From contig JBIQJD010000002.1 in NCBI GenBank assembly GCA_044507695.1, positions 62,001 through 126,000 of the forward strand: DNA of 64,000 bases, read 5' to 3'. Each line of letters begins with the position of its first letter. Within the stretch, counting starts at the first letter, position 1. Positions 29,901 through 37,844 of the stretch are shown one piece after another. The position numbers were made by a program, and so were the translations under genes. Source of the DNA: JBIQJD01 sp044507695 (GTDB lineage Bacteria > Bacteroidota > Ignavibacteria > Ignavibacteriales > Ignavibacteriaceae). The notes under the pieces were generated by a model. The model was not told the DNA's origin and did not search any database. It saw only the letters and a program-made list of their open reading frames with translations.

Positions 29901-31027
29901 TGGTTTTAAAAGAACACAAAGGGTACTGGACAATCTTTTATTATGATCGTGTAAAAAAATATACCAGGAAAAAATCCACCGGGTTAAAAGCAACACAACA
30001 GCTTAAAGCCCTGGCAAAAGATAAGCTGAAAAAATTCCAGTTAAATTATCTCAAAGATAAACTTAACTTTAAAGTAACAGGCAGCATTAAACTTTCAGAA
30101 GGATTGGAGTTATTTTTTTCTTCCCGGGAACTCCGTCCGAAAACACAAGAGATCTACAAACTTGCAGTGGATCATTTCATTGAAGCAGTAGGGGATAAGG
30201 AAGTAAACATAATTGATAGAAAAGATTATGCAGCATTCATCAAATATGTTTCCAATAAATCACAGAACAGCAGATCAATCTGGACACGCCACTTGAGATC
30301 TTTATGGAATTATTTTCTTCAGCCGGATGAAGATATTCCGGAACTTAAATATGCAGAACAAAATATTATCAAAGTTGTACCAGAAAAACAGAAGCCGCCC
30401 AAACCTATTCTTGATGAAGATCTCACTGATATATTAAACGAATTGAAGAAGAAGATTACCTCCAGCGATAAACGGTTATCCAGAGATCAATATTATTTTG
30501 TTGCATTTATACTAAACACCGGCGTAAGAATATCAACGGCATTGGAATTCAAGTGGGAAGATATTAATTGGGGGGAAGGATTTATTAATCTTAAAAACGT
30601 GAAGATAAACGGGAACATCTTTCAGTTTCCTCTCACCGAAGAAGTGTTAACACTGCTGAAAGAATATGGCATACAAAAAACAGGTAAAGTATTTCCATAT
30701 AGCAGCACTGATTCAATAAAATTCTGGTACCGCACACAAAAAGATCTTAAGCTTGAACAGCACTATGGTATTCACAGAACGCGCAAAACTTTTCTTAGTA
30801 AAATGGCCAGGAAGATTCCGATTGACAAATTATCAGCAGTAACAGACACAGATCCGAAGACACTCAGAAAATATTATGTACAGCATGAGATCAAGGAAAT
30901 AGGGAAGGAGATGGATGCAGTAAAAGTATATGATCTTGGGGACTCGAAAAGGGACTCGAAATCTGGTAAAGCAGTGCCAGATAGAACAAAAAAAACCGCA
31001 AATTCAAGCAATAAACGCAAAAAATAA
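29900..31027 (+). CDS. int: phage integrase, tyrosine recombinase
   Basis: 375 residues. N-terminal arm-binding domain, then a core-binding SAM-like domain (~65-150) and the catalytic domain: Arg210 in 'ILNTGVRISTALEFKWEDI', Lys235 in the beta-hairpin, His292-x-x-Arg295 in 'GIHRTRKTF', and the Tyr325/Tyr326 nucleophile in 'KTLRKYYVQ'. The C-terminal extension is basic. It reads into the tRNA-Asp 3' fragment, so the attachment site is directly downstream, 10 bp after the stop. Overlaps the lipoprotein gene by one base. Confidence 0.93.
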   Translation: MVLKEHKGYWTIFYYDRVKKYTRKKSTGLKATQQLKALAKDKLKKFQLNYLKDKLNFKVTGSIKLSEGLELFFSSRELRPKTQEIYKLAVDHFIEAVGDKEVNIIDRKDYAAFIKYVSNKSQNSRSIWTRHLRSLWNYFLQPDEDIPELKYAEQNIIKVVPEKQKPPKPILDEDLTDILNELKKKITSSDKRLSRDQYYFVAFILNTGVRISTALEFKWEDINWGEGFINLKNVKINGNIFQFPLTEEVLTLLKEYGIQKTGKVFPYSSTDSIKFWYRTQKDLKLEQHYGIHRTRKTFLSKMARKIPIDKLSAVTDTDPKTLRKYYVQHEIKEIGKEMDAVKVYDLGDSKRDSKSGKAVPDRTKKTANSSNKRKK

Positions 31028-31036
31028 CCCTTTAAA

Positions 31037-31083
31037 CTGCCTGTCACGCAGGAGGTCGCGAGTTCGAGTCTCGTCGGCCCCGC
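31037..31083 (+). repeat. 3' half of tRNA-Asp(GTC): prophage attachment site attR
   Basis: Sequence equal to the 3' part of a tRNA-Asp: anticodon stem-loop CTGC-CTGTCAC-GCAGG (anticodon GTC at 31042-31044), variable loop, T-arm with TTCGAGT loop and acceptor CGGCCCC (31075-31081) with discriminator G; no CCA encoded. The 5' half is absent, replaced by the end of the integrase gene. Phages that insert into tRNA genes carry the 3' part to keep the gene whole, so this is the displaced half and the intact tRNA is expected at the other, unseen end. Confidence 0.8.
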
Positions 31084-31085
31084 AC

Positions 31086-31116
31086 TTAAACTTTCCAACG
31101 GGAAAGTTTTTTTGTT
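31086..31116 (+). terminator. tRNA-Asp terminator
   Basis: AACTTTCC-AACG-GGAAAGTT (31089-31108) followed by T-rich TTTTTG, right after the tRNA 3' end: the native intrinsic terminator, and an end for the integrase transcript. Confidence 0.75.
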
Positions 31117-31161
31117 TAACGCCTGATGGATAAAATAAAAGTCTTTTGAAAATTTGAGGAT

Positions 31162-31237
31162 ACGCAGGAGGTCGTCCCGACAAAATCTGATTTTAAGAAC
31201 CAACGAGATTTTGTCGGGAAGTCTCGTCGGCCCCGCA
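31162..31237 (+). repeat. tRNA-end/palindrome repeat, copy 1
   Basis: 76 bp: ACGCAGGAGGTCG (tRNA-Asp anticodon stem and variable loop), then a 45-bp palindromic insert with a 14-bp stem TCCCGACAAAATCT (31175-31188) / AGATTTTGTCGGGA (31206-31219) and a 17-nt loop, then AGTCTCGTCGGCCCCGCA (T-stem and acceptor). It replaces CGAGTTCG of the real T-arm, so no functional tRNA can form. Confidence 0.85.
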
Positions 31238-31293
31238 ATGAAATAATTTAGCTCAGAAGTTTTCAAAGAAGTAAAACTATTTGGTATAGTTTT

Positions 31294-31560
31294 ATGTTTT
31301 TCACCTATATCCTATACTCTCCCTCAATAAATAAATATTATATCGGAATAACGGAAAATCTTGAATGGCGTCTGGAACGCCATAACATGGGTTGGGGTAA
31401 ATTTACAAGCAAGGGAACACCATGGACCTTAGTATACTTTGAAACCTTCGATACAAAAAACGAAGCCTTGAAAAGAGAAAAAGAAATTAAAAGAAAGAAA
31501 AGTCGAAAGTTTATAGAGGACTTAATTGATCACGCAGGAGGTCGTCCCGACAAAATCTGA
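31294..31560 (+). CDS. small GIY-YIG nuclease embedded in tRNA-end repeats
   Basis: 88 residues, single GIY-YIG domain (YhbQ/UvrC-N type). 'FTYILYSPSINKYYIGITENLEWRLERHN' carries the T-Y-I ... Y-I-G core (Tyr5, Tyr16, Gly18) and catalytic Arg26; Glu62 in 'NEALKREKEIKRKKSRKFI' is the metal-binding Glu. Residues 80-88 (HAGGRPDKI) and the stop are encoded by the repeat at 31531-31560, i.e. by tRNA-Asp-derived sequence, so the nuclease gene was joined to the tRNA end. It lies between repeat copies 1 and 2 and may be the enzyme that moves or copies the element. Confidence 0.85.
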   Translation: MFFTYILYSPSINKYYIGITENLEWRLERHNMGWGKFTSKGTPWTLVYFETFDTKNEALKREKEIKRKKSRKFIEDLIDHAGGRPDKI

Positions 31561-31607
31561 TTTTAAGAACCAACGAGATTTTGTCGGGAAGTCTCGTCGG
31601 CCCCGCA
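31532..31607 (+). repeat. tRNA-end/palindrome repeat, copy 2 (overlaps GIY-YIG 3' end)
   Basis: Same 76 bp as copy 1, with stem arms at 31545-31558 and 31576-31589. Its first part encodes the C-terminus of the GIY-YIG protein and supplies the stop codon. Confidence 0.85.
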
Positions 31608-31640
31608 CTTAAACTTTCCAACGGGAAAGTTTTTTTGTTT
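31608..31640 (+). terminator. tRNA-type terminator, second copy
   Basis: AACTTTCC-AACG-GGAAAGTT and T-run again, after repeat copy 2; ends the GIY-YIG transcript. Confidence 0.65.
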
Positions 31641-31684
31641 AACGCCTGATGGATAAAATAAAAGTCTTTTGAAAATTTGAGGAT

Positions 31685-31760
31685 ACGCAGGAGGTCGTCC
31701 CGACAAAATCTGATTTTAAGAACCAACGAGATTTTGTCGGGAAGTCTCGTCGGCCCCGCA
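31685..31760 (+). repeat. tRNA-end/palindrome repeat, copy 3
   Basis: Third 76-bp copy; stem arms at 31698-31711 and 31729-31742. Confidence 0.85.
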
Positions 31761-31792
31761 CTTAAACTTTCCACGGGAAAGTTTTTTTGTTT
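31761..31792 (+). terminator. tRNA-type terminator, third copy
   Basis: Same terminator with a one-base shorter loop (CTTTCC-AC-GGGAAAG) and T-run, after repeat copy 3. The array ends here; 31793-32065 is AT-rich with no gene. Confidence 0.6.
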
Positions 31793-31974
31793 AAGGACTT
31801 TGTCTCAAAAAAAATTAGTTTTATCTCTCTTCCATTTCTTAAATATTTTCTCTATTCAGCATCTTCATCTTATTCAATCATTACCAATGTATTTTAATTC
31901 ATAATTTTCTTCAAACATTCCTTAAATAACTTGCCAAATTCCCATTTCCAATTAATTAAACTATTAATTTCATT

Positions 31975-32004
31975 TTGACACCTTTTAAAATTAATTTTTA
32001 TTTA
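31975..32004 (+). promoter_or_regulatory. possible promoter of the P450 gene
   Basis: TTGACA at 31975-31980 followed after 18 bp by TATTTA (31999-32004), about 60 bp before the P450 start. The -35 box is perfect, the -10 box weak. Confidence 0.3.
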
Positions 32005-32065
32005 AATTTAATGAATCAAAGTCTATGAATATGAACGAAAATATATCAGTAGAAGGAAATTACTG

Positions 32066-33217
32066 ATGGAAAATAAAATTAGAAAACCTGATTGGAATCC
32101 GCGGGCCGGGGAAGTATTAAATGATCAGCTTTCTGCTTATGATAAAATGCGGAAAAACTGTCCGGTTGCTTTCAGTGAGTTTATGCAGTGGTCTGTGTTC
32201 AGCCATAAAGATGTTCTTCGCATAATTCTGGATCATGATACATTTAGCAATGCGGTATCACAGCATCTTTCTGTTCCTGCCGGAATGGATCCTCCTGAGC
32301 ATACAATTTACCGCCGGATAATCAATAAATATTTTGAACCTGAAAAGATGGCAGCGTTTGAACCAATGTGCCGTGAGATTGTAACTGAACTTTTGCAGTT
32401 TGCTTTAAACCAAAAAGAACTTGAAATGATGAACGATTTTGCATTGCCTTTTGCAGTAAGAGTTCAGTGTGCGTTTCTTGGCTGGCCAAAAAATCTCCAT
32501 GAAACTCTTGCTGATTGGACCCGCAGAAATTATGAAGCTACTCTTGCACAGGATCGTAAAGCTATGTCTGAAATTGCAAGAGAGTTTGAAGCTATTGTTG
32601 ATGATATGATTGATGTCCGAATAGAAAACAATGAAATACAAGATGTTACATCTTCTCTTATGAATGAAGAAGTGATGGGAAGAAAATTAAGCAATGAAGA
32701 AGTTGCAAGTATACTCCGGACATGGACAGTTGGAGAAATTGGTTCCATTGCATCATCAATAGGTATTTTGATTCACTATCTTGCTGAACATGATGATTTG
32801 CAGCAGATGCTTAGATCTGATCCTGCGTTATTACCTAAAGCTATCGATGAAATTTTGCGAATCCATGGGCCTTTGGTTGCAAGCCGAAGAATTACAAAAT
32901 GCCCTGTGGAAATTGGCGGAAAAAAACTTGAAGCTGGTGAGCGCATATCGTTAAATTGGGTTTCTGCTAATCGTGATGAAGAAGCATTCGAAGATCCTTT
33001 TACTTTTCAACTTGATCGTGATCAATCGAAGAATCTTCTTTATGGTGCTGGAATTCATGTTTGCCCGGGAGCCCCGTTAGCAAGGCTTGAAATGCGTGTG
33101 GTACTTGAGGAACTTCTGAAAAAAACATCTCAAATTAAATTGCCGGATAACAAGATTCCTGTAAAGGCAAGATACCCGGCAAGTGGTTATTCGCTTTTAC
33201 CGGTAATAATTCAATAA
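32066..33217 (+). CDS. cytochrome P450
   Basis: 383 residues, soluble bacterial class. Heme-binding loop 'YGAGIHVCPGAPLARLE' with Cys333 as thiolate ligand; ExxR in 'EILRIHGPLVASRR'; PERF-like 'EDPFTFQLDRDQS'. The I-helix reads 'RTWTVGEIGSIASSIG', so the usual (A/G)GxxT acid-alcohol pair is modified (Glu present, Ser in place of Thr). Would oxidise a hydrophobic small molecule with ferredoxin/ferredoxin reductase from elsewhere; no redox partner or biosynthetic neighbour is in the window. First host gene past the prophage/repeat array. Confidence 0.92.
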   Translation: MENKIRKPDWNPRAGEVLNDQLSAYDKMRKNCPVAFSEFMQWSVFSHKDVLRIILDHDTFSNAVSQHLSVPAGMDPPEHTIYRRIINKYFEPEKMAAFEPMCREIVTELLQFALNQKELEMMNDFALPFAVRVQCAFLGWPKNLHETLADWTRRNYEATLAQDRKAMSEIAREFEAIVDDMIDVRIENNEIQDVTSSLMNEEVMGRKLSNEEVASILRTWTVGEIGSIASSIGILIHYLAEHDDLQQMLRSDPALLPKAIDEILRIHGPLVASRRITKCPVEIGGKKLEAGERISLNWVSANRDEEAFEDPFTFQLDRDQSKNLLYGAGIHVCPGAPLARLEMRVVLEELLKKTSQIKLPDNKIPVKARYPASGYSLLPVIIQ

Positions 33218-33272
33218 TGTGGAACTAAATTTGTTCTTTCAAAACTTAAACAGAAATATTTGTTTCAATAAT

Positions 33273-33464
33273 TTATTTCTTTGAGTGATTATTTGTTTCT
33301 GTTTCACATTTTTTCCAAAGATCATTTCCGCCAAATTCCATGCAGCATGAGCCGTATTCCAGATAGCATTCTGTACAGAGATGCTGTTCACCTAGATCAA
33401 ATGCACCGTACCTGCCGCACTGATCACATACAAGTTCAGGATCCAATTTTAATTGTTCGTTCAT
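33273..33464 (-). CDS. small Cys-rich zinc-ribbon-like protein
   Basis: 63 residues from ATG at 33464-33462, preceded by a strong AAAGGAG. 'LVCDQCGRYGAFDLGEQHLCTECYLEYGSCC' contains two CxxC pairs (C-D-Q-C and C-T-E-C), a compact zinc ribbon; the tail is charged. Longer upstream starts lack a binding site. Convergent with the P450 gene; role unknown. Confidence 0.65.
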   Translation of the reverse strand: MNEQLKLDPELVCDQCGRYGAFDLGEQHLCTECYLEYGSCCMEFGGNDLWKKCETETNNHSKK

Positions 33465-33580
33465 TTCATTTCTCCTTTCATTACAAAATACAAAAATTAA
33501 AGTAAAATGAAATGCAGGATTTAGGAACAAGAATAAATTCTAAAATTCTGAAGAAATATTTATTCTTATTAAAAGAATAT

Positions 33581-34327
33581 TTAAAATGTTGATTGAAAAT
33601 TCACCATTAAATGGGGCGGGAGCGTAGTTTGATTTGACACACCTACAGATACATTCCAGCTTACTTCCTGCTGTGCTTTTTTATTATATGCGGAAACCAA
33701 TCTAACAGCATTTATAATACTCACAATTCTGTTAAGTACGAGTGCGCCTGCAACAAATCTTAAATTATTAAAAGCCTGTTCGCTGGAAACCCACATGTTT
33801 CTGTACCGTTTTCTATCTTCATCAGTCCACTTCCAATTGTATGCAGTGGAGTTATACATTTCATCAAAGCGGCGTTCAAGAGCTTTTGTGTTGTTATATT
33901 GATCAATATCCAAATACTCACTTATCGTTGCAAAATATTTATCATTCTTTCCATCAGTATTTACCCCGCCGTTAGATGCCGCAAACGAGATGTAACGATC
34001 TTTCTGCCAGTTACCATAAGAATTAATTCCAAGATACATTCCCCACAAGGCTGCTTCTGCAATTGTAAAATATTTTCCGTTTGAGTATGATTCTGCATAA
34101 AGTTCACCCATGCCGGGCAGAAGTAGAGAGTATAGAATTGCCAACCCTGCGTTTTTCTTTTTTACATCTGTTTGAAGATTAAATTTCAATTCGTTTTGAT
34201 TAATGGCTGAATTGCGGATTTCATTTTCAAGTACAAGAATATTTTTGGTTGAATTTTCCTGTGAGTATGCCGCTGTAAAAGAAATGACAATCAGAAGGAG
34301 GATTTTTTTCATGGTTTTTAATTTCAA
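33581..34327 (-). CDS. DUF5683-like envelope protein
   Basis: 248 residues (start 34327 or Met6 at 34312). Signal peptide 'KKILLLIVISFTAAYSQ'. 'KNAGLAILYSLLLPGMGELYAESYSNGKYFTIAEAALWGMYL' matches the DUF5683 pattern 'A.LyS.LLPG.Gq.Y' with a hydrophobic pair. A long soluble segment and a second hydrophobic stretch ('NLRFVAGALVLNRIVSIINAV') follow. Members are common in Bacteroidota envelopes; function unknown. Confidence 0.65.
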   Translation of the reverse strand: MKLKTMKKILLLIVISFTAAYSQENSTKNILVLENEIRNSAINQNELKFNLQTDVKKKNAGLAILYSLLLPGMGELYAESYSNGKYFTIAEAALWGMYLGINSYGNWQKDRYISFAASNGGVNTDGKNDKYFATISEYLDIDQYNNTKALERRFDEMYNSTAYNWKWTDEDRKRYRNMWVSSEQAFNNLRFVAGALVLNRIVSIINAVRLVSAYNKKAQQEVSWNVSVGVSNQTTLPPHLMVNFQSTF

Positions 34328-34335
34328 TTTTAATA

Positions 34336-35664
34336 TTAACAGGCAATCAAATCAATTGAATTTTTTGTATCTAAAATATTACCCGTACAATATTCAGCCT
34401 GCGGATGTTTTACTTCAAACCGGGAAATTGTATTTACTAATTCAGGATTAAAACTGTGTGCAACGCGAACATAATTTGAAGAGAATCCTTTCATCAAGCC
34501 ATTATCATTGTGCGATTCAAATAATACATCCAGAACTTTTCCCTTCATCTCAGAATAGAATTTGAATTTCTTTTTCTCACTTAAAATTCTCAGCATTTGT
34601 GTTCTTCTTTTCCGCTCATGAAAATCAACTACTCCCGGTAAAGAAAGTGCGTGAGTATCAGGTCTTTCAGAATAAGTAAACACATGGAGATATGATGCAG
34701 GAAGTTCTTTAATAAAATTATAAGTTGTTAAGAAATCTTCATCATTTTCACCGGGAAATCCGGTTATAACATCAACACCAATTCCAAGATCGGGGATTTT
34801 TTCTTTTGCTTTGAATATCAAGTTCAGGTAATCTTCAGCTTTATATCTTCTCCGCATCAGTTTTAAAATTTTTGAACTCCCGCTCTGCAAAGGAATATGA
34901 AAATGTTTGCACATTTTTTCACTTGCTGCCGTAAGATGGATTATTTCATCTGTTAAAAGATTTGGTTCAATTGAACTGATGCGGATTCTGAAATCACCGG
35001 GTACATCAATCATTCTTAAAAGAATCTGGTAAAGATTAGAGTTGATTGCTTTACCATAATCTCCAACGTTTACACCGGTAAGAATAATTTCTTTGTAACC
35101 ATTAGAAATTAATTTTTGAAACTCCTCTATAACTGCACTGCTTTCCATACTTCTGCTGCTGCCGCGTGCGCGGGGAATTGTGCAGAATGAACATTTGTAA
35201 TCGCATCCATCCTGAATTTTAAAATAAGCGCGTGTTCTTGAATCTGCATCTGATGAATGTGCTGTACCAAATTCATTTAGCTGATCAGTTGGTGAAACGT
35301 AAATACAGGAAACGTCTTTTTTATCAAAACTATCAAGCAATGAAAACAGTTTGAATTTTTCTTTACTTCCAAGTACAACATCAACCCCATCAATTGCAGA
35401 AATTTCTTCAGGGCGAAGCTGTGCATAGCAGCCGGTTACAATTATGAAAGCATCAGGATTTGCGCGCAAAGCTCTGCGGACAAGCTGGCGGCATTCCTTC
35501 TCTGCATTTTCAGTTACAGAACAAGTGTTGAATAAATATATATCAGCTTTTTCTTTGAAATCAATTATCTCATATCCTTTATTAAGGAATTGTTTTCCGA
35601 TAGTTGATGTCTCTGAAAAATTAAGTTTGCATCCTAATGTATGTAAGGCAACTTTACCGGGCAT
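34336..35664 (-). CDS. mtaB: tRNA (t6A37) C2-methylthiotransferase MtaB
   Basis: 442 residues. UPF0004 domain cysteines Cys12, Cys48 and Cys79 bind one 4Fe-4S cluster; the radical-SAM triad is C-x3-C-x2-C in 'GCDYKCSFCTIPRARG'; a TRAM domain closes the chain. MtaB converts t6A to ms2t6A at position 37 of ANN-decoding tRNAs using SAM and sulfur. The N-terminal 'HTLGCKLNFSET' separates it from MiaB (typically 'TFGCQMN') and RimO. Followed by the DUF5683-like gene. Confidence 0.93.
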   Translation of the reverse strand: MPGKVALHTLGCKLNFSETSTIGKQFLNKGYEIIDFKEKADIYLFNTCSVTENAEKECRQLVRRALRANPDAFIIVTGCYAQLRPEEISAIDGVDVVLGSKEKFKLFSLLDSFDKKDVSCIYVSPTDQLNEFGTAHSSDADSRTRAYFKIQDGCDYKCSFCTIPRARGSSRSMESSAVIEEFQKLISNGYKEIILTGVNVGDYGKAINSNLYQILLRMIDVPGDFRIRISSIEPNLLTDEIIHLTAASEKMCKHFHIPLQSGSSKILKLMRRRYKAEDYLNLIFKAKEKIPDLGIGVDVITGFPGENDEDFLTTYNFIKELPASYLHVFTYSERPDTHALSLPGVVDFHERKRRTQMLRILSEKKKFKFYSEMKGKVLDVLFESHNDNGLMKGFSSNYVRVAHSFNPELVNTISRFEVKHPQAEYCTGNILDTKNSIDLIAC

Positions 35665-35869
35665 ATTTTTAATTCTGTTGATCCTTTGCTGAAAAATCTA
35701 AAATTCAATGAAAAAGATTGTGCAGATATCCTATAAATAAATTCAAATTGAAACCACAAAAATAAGGTAATTAAGACAGAATTGAAATTAAGAGATAAAG
35801 GATTACCCTGATTTATTCCAACGCAATTTTTTATCAAAATTATATAAAATTTTTTTGTTTTTGCATGAA

Positions 35870-35900
35870 TAAAAAAAGCGGGCTGTAAAACCCGCTTTAA
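35870..35900 (-). terminator. rpsA terminator
   Basis: AAAGCGGG (- strand CCCGCTTT) arms at 35875-35882 and 35891-35898, 8-nt loop, and on the - strand a run of T's after the hairpin. Located 27 bp past the rpsA stop. Confidence 0.8.
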
Positions 35901-35926
35901 CTCATCTTAACTTTTGCGCAGGTAAA

Positions 35927-37747
35927 TTATTTTTTCTCAGTTGAACCGGGGCCGGATTCTTCCGGTACTTCAAATATCGGGAAATCAGCCGGATCAATTG
36001 AACCTGTATCCACACTCAAAATTTCCTGTACTGTAACACGATCGAGTTTGTGATTATCAAGATATGATCTTATCTCTTCTTCAGAACGCTCTTTCAATAC
36101 AGCAATAGCACTTAAAACGATCTTCTTATTTTCTTTATCAAACTCAATTACCTTAAGCGGTATTACATCATCAACAGGAAAATGATTTGCAATGTTCTTG
36201 ATTTTTGCAGGCGCCAACTGGGTAGCAGGCACAAATCCATCAACTTTCTCAGGTAGTTCTGCAATTAATCCTTTCTCAATTATTCTAACAACCTTACCTT
36301 CTGTTATAGTACCAACAGTGTAAAGTTTTTCAAAATGATTCCATGGATTATCTTCAATTTGTTTATGTCCGAGAGAAATCTTTCTCTGTTCAACATCAAC
36401 ACCAAGAACAATTACATCAAGCTTTTCACCTTTCTTAACAACTTCGCCGGGGTGGCGGATTTTCTTTGTCCACGATAAATCAGAAATATGAACAAGTCCG
36501 TCAACTCCTGGTTCAAGTTCAACAAATACGCCGAAGTTTGTAAGATTGCGTGCAATTCCGGAATGCCTTGAACCAACAGGATATTTAGCCATGAGTGATT
36601 CCCACGGATCCGGCTCAAGCTGTTTAATTCCAAGTGAAATTTTCTTTTCTTCTTTATCAAGGCTGAGAATTGCAGCTTCAACAACCTGGCCCATTGCAAC
36701 AACCTGGGAAGGATGTTTAATATGCTGAGTCCAGCTCATTTCAGAATTATGAATTAAACCTTCAATTCCTTTTTCTATTTCGATGAAAGCACCATAATCA
36801 GTTAATGAAACAACACGGCCTGATACTTTATCACCAATTTTATACTTGCTTTCAATATCTTCCCATGGATGGGGTAAGAGTTTTTTCAAGCTGAGAGAAA
36901 TTCTTTTCTTTTCTTCATCAAAATCAGTAACAACAACTTTAATTGTTTGATCAAGTTTAACTACTTCATTTGGATGATTTATTCTGCCCCAGCTAAGATC
37001 TGTAATGTGAACAAGACCATCAACACCGCCGAGATCTACGAACACACCAAAATCTGTAATTGCTTTAACTGTTCCTTCAAGTATCTGGCCTTTTTCAAGA
37101 CTGTTGAGGATAGCATGCCTCTGATCAGCAATTTCTTCTTCAACGAGAACTTTGTGAGATACCACAACGTTTTCTGTAGGTATATTTACTTTAACTACTT
37201 TGAAATCCATTGTCTGCCCAACGAAGGCATCAAAATCACGGATGGGGCGGATATCAATTTGTGAGCCCGGAAGAAATGCTTCCATTCCCATAAGATCAAC
37301 AACCATTCCGCCTTTAATTCTTTTAAGAATTTTTCCCTGAATGATTTCACCGGTTTCGTGAGCCCTAACTACCTTGCTCCAGATTCTAAGGAAATCTGCT
37401 CTTGATTTACTGAGAACAAGATTGCCATCCTGATCTTCAACGCTTTCAAGAACTACTTCAACTTCCTTTCCTACTTTAATTTCTTCACCTTCGTGAAATT
37501 CATTTTTAGGAATGGAACCCTCGGATTTAAAGCCAACATCAAGAATAACATTATCGCCCTGAACCCTGACGATTTTTCCTTTAATTAATTCTCCCTCTTT
37601 CACATCTCTGAACGAATCGGAATAAAGTTTCGCTAAAGCTAGGAATTCTTCCTGTGAATATTCTTCATTGTTAAAATTCTTTTTAGCTTTTTCGTAATCT
37701 TCCACAGTCACTGTCTGCTTCATCGATTCTTTTGTTTGATCGGACAT
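35927..37747 (-). CDS. rpsA: 30S ribosomal protein S1
   Basis: 606 residues with six S1/OB repeats, each ending near a 'K.I.LS.K' strand: 'GELIKGKIVRVQGDNVILDVGFKSEG' (~55), '(T)GEIIQGKILKRIKGG', 'GQILEGTVKAITDFGVFVDLGGVDGLVHI', 'GDKVSGRVVSLTDYGAFIEIEKGIEGLIH', 'GSRHSGIARNLTNFGVFVELEPGVDGLVHI' and 'GTITEGKVVRIIEKG'. It helps the 30S subunit bind mRNA. An acidic tail 'EVPEESGPGSTEKK' ends it. Gene order cmk-rpsA is widely conserved. Confidence 0.96.
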   Translation of the reverse strand: MSDQTKESMKQTVTVEDYEKAKKNFNNEEYSQEEFLALAKLYSDSFRDVKEGELIKGKIVRVQGDNVILDVGFKSEGSIPKNEFHEGEEIKVGKEVEVVLESVEDQDGNLVLSKSRADFLRIWSKVVRAHETGEIIQGKILKRIKGGMVVDLMGMEAFLPGSQIDIRPIRDFDAFVGQTMDFKVVKVNIPTENVVVSHKVLVEEEIADQRHAILNSLEKGQILEGTVKAITDFGVFVDLGGVDGLVHITDLSWGRINHPNEVVKLDQTIKVVVTDFDEEKKRISLSLKKLLPHPWEDIESKYKIGDKVSGRVVSLTDYGAFIEIEKGIEGLIHNSEMSWTQHIKHPSQVVAMGQVVEAAILSLDKEEKKISLGIKQLEPDPWESLMAKYPVGSRHSGIARNLTNFGVFVELEPGVDGLVHISDLSWTKKIRHPGEVVKKGEKLDVIVLGVDVEQRKISLGHKQIEDNPWNHFEKLYTVGTITEGKVVRIIEKGLIAELPEKVDGFVPATQLAPAKIKNIANHFPVDDVIPLKVIEFDKENKKIVLSAIAVLKERSEEEIRSYLDNHKLDRVTVQEILSVDTGSIDPADFPIFEVPEESGPGSTEKK

Positions 37748-37844
37748 TTATCCTCCTGGACAATTTTTCTCTGTCACTACTGCCCAAGTCATCCAGAGCA
37801 ATAATTCCAGAAAATTTAATGGAACATAATTTATTATGATGACT

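Larger units (their letters stand above)
31067..31237 (+). repeat. 171-bp direct repeat, copy A
   Basis: Starts inside the tRNA-Asp T-arm, runs through the terminator and an AT-rich spacer and ends with palindrome repeat copy 1. Essentially identical to 31590-31760. The pair suggests a tandem duplication of tRNA end, terminator and element. Confidence 0.8.
31590..31760 (+). repeat. 171-bp direct repeat, copy B
   Basis: Second copy of 31067-31237, here beginning in repeat copy 2 and ending with copy 3. Confidence 0.8.

Noticed and set aside
31037..31083. Functional tRNA-Asp gene
   Set aside because: The acceptor 5' strand, D-arm and first half are missing; upstream is integrase sequence.
30874..31266. 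Long - strand reading frame ending in 'GPTRLELATSCVTG'
   Set aside because: It is antisense to the integrase end, the tRNA-Asp fragment and the repeat; such peptides are typical false genes produced by tRNA sequence.
31162..31760. CRISPR array (three repeats)
   Set aside because: Spacers differ strongly in size (about 295 and 77 bp), one contains a gene, and repeats are tRNA-derived; no cas genes.
31511..31774. - strand reading frame with two near-identical halves ('AGPTRLPDKISLVLKIRF')
   Set aside because: Only a translation of the palindrome/tRNA repeats and terminator; no start context and antisense to the GIY-YIG gene.
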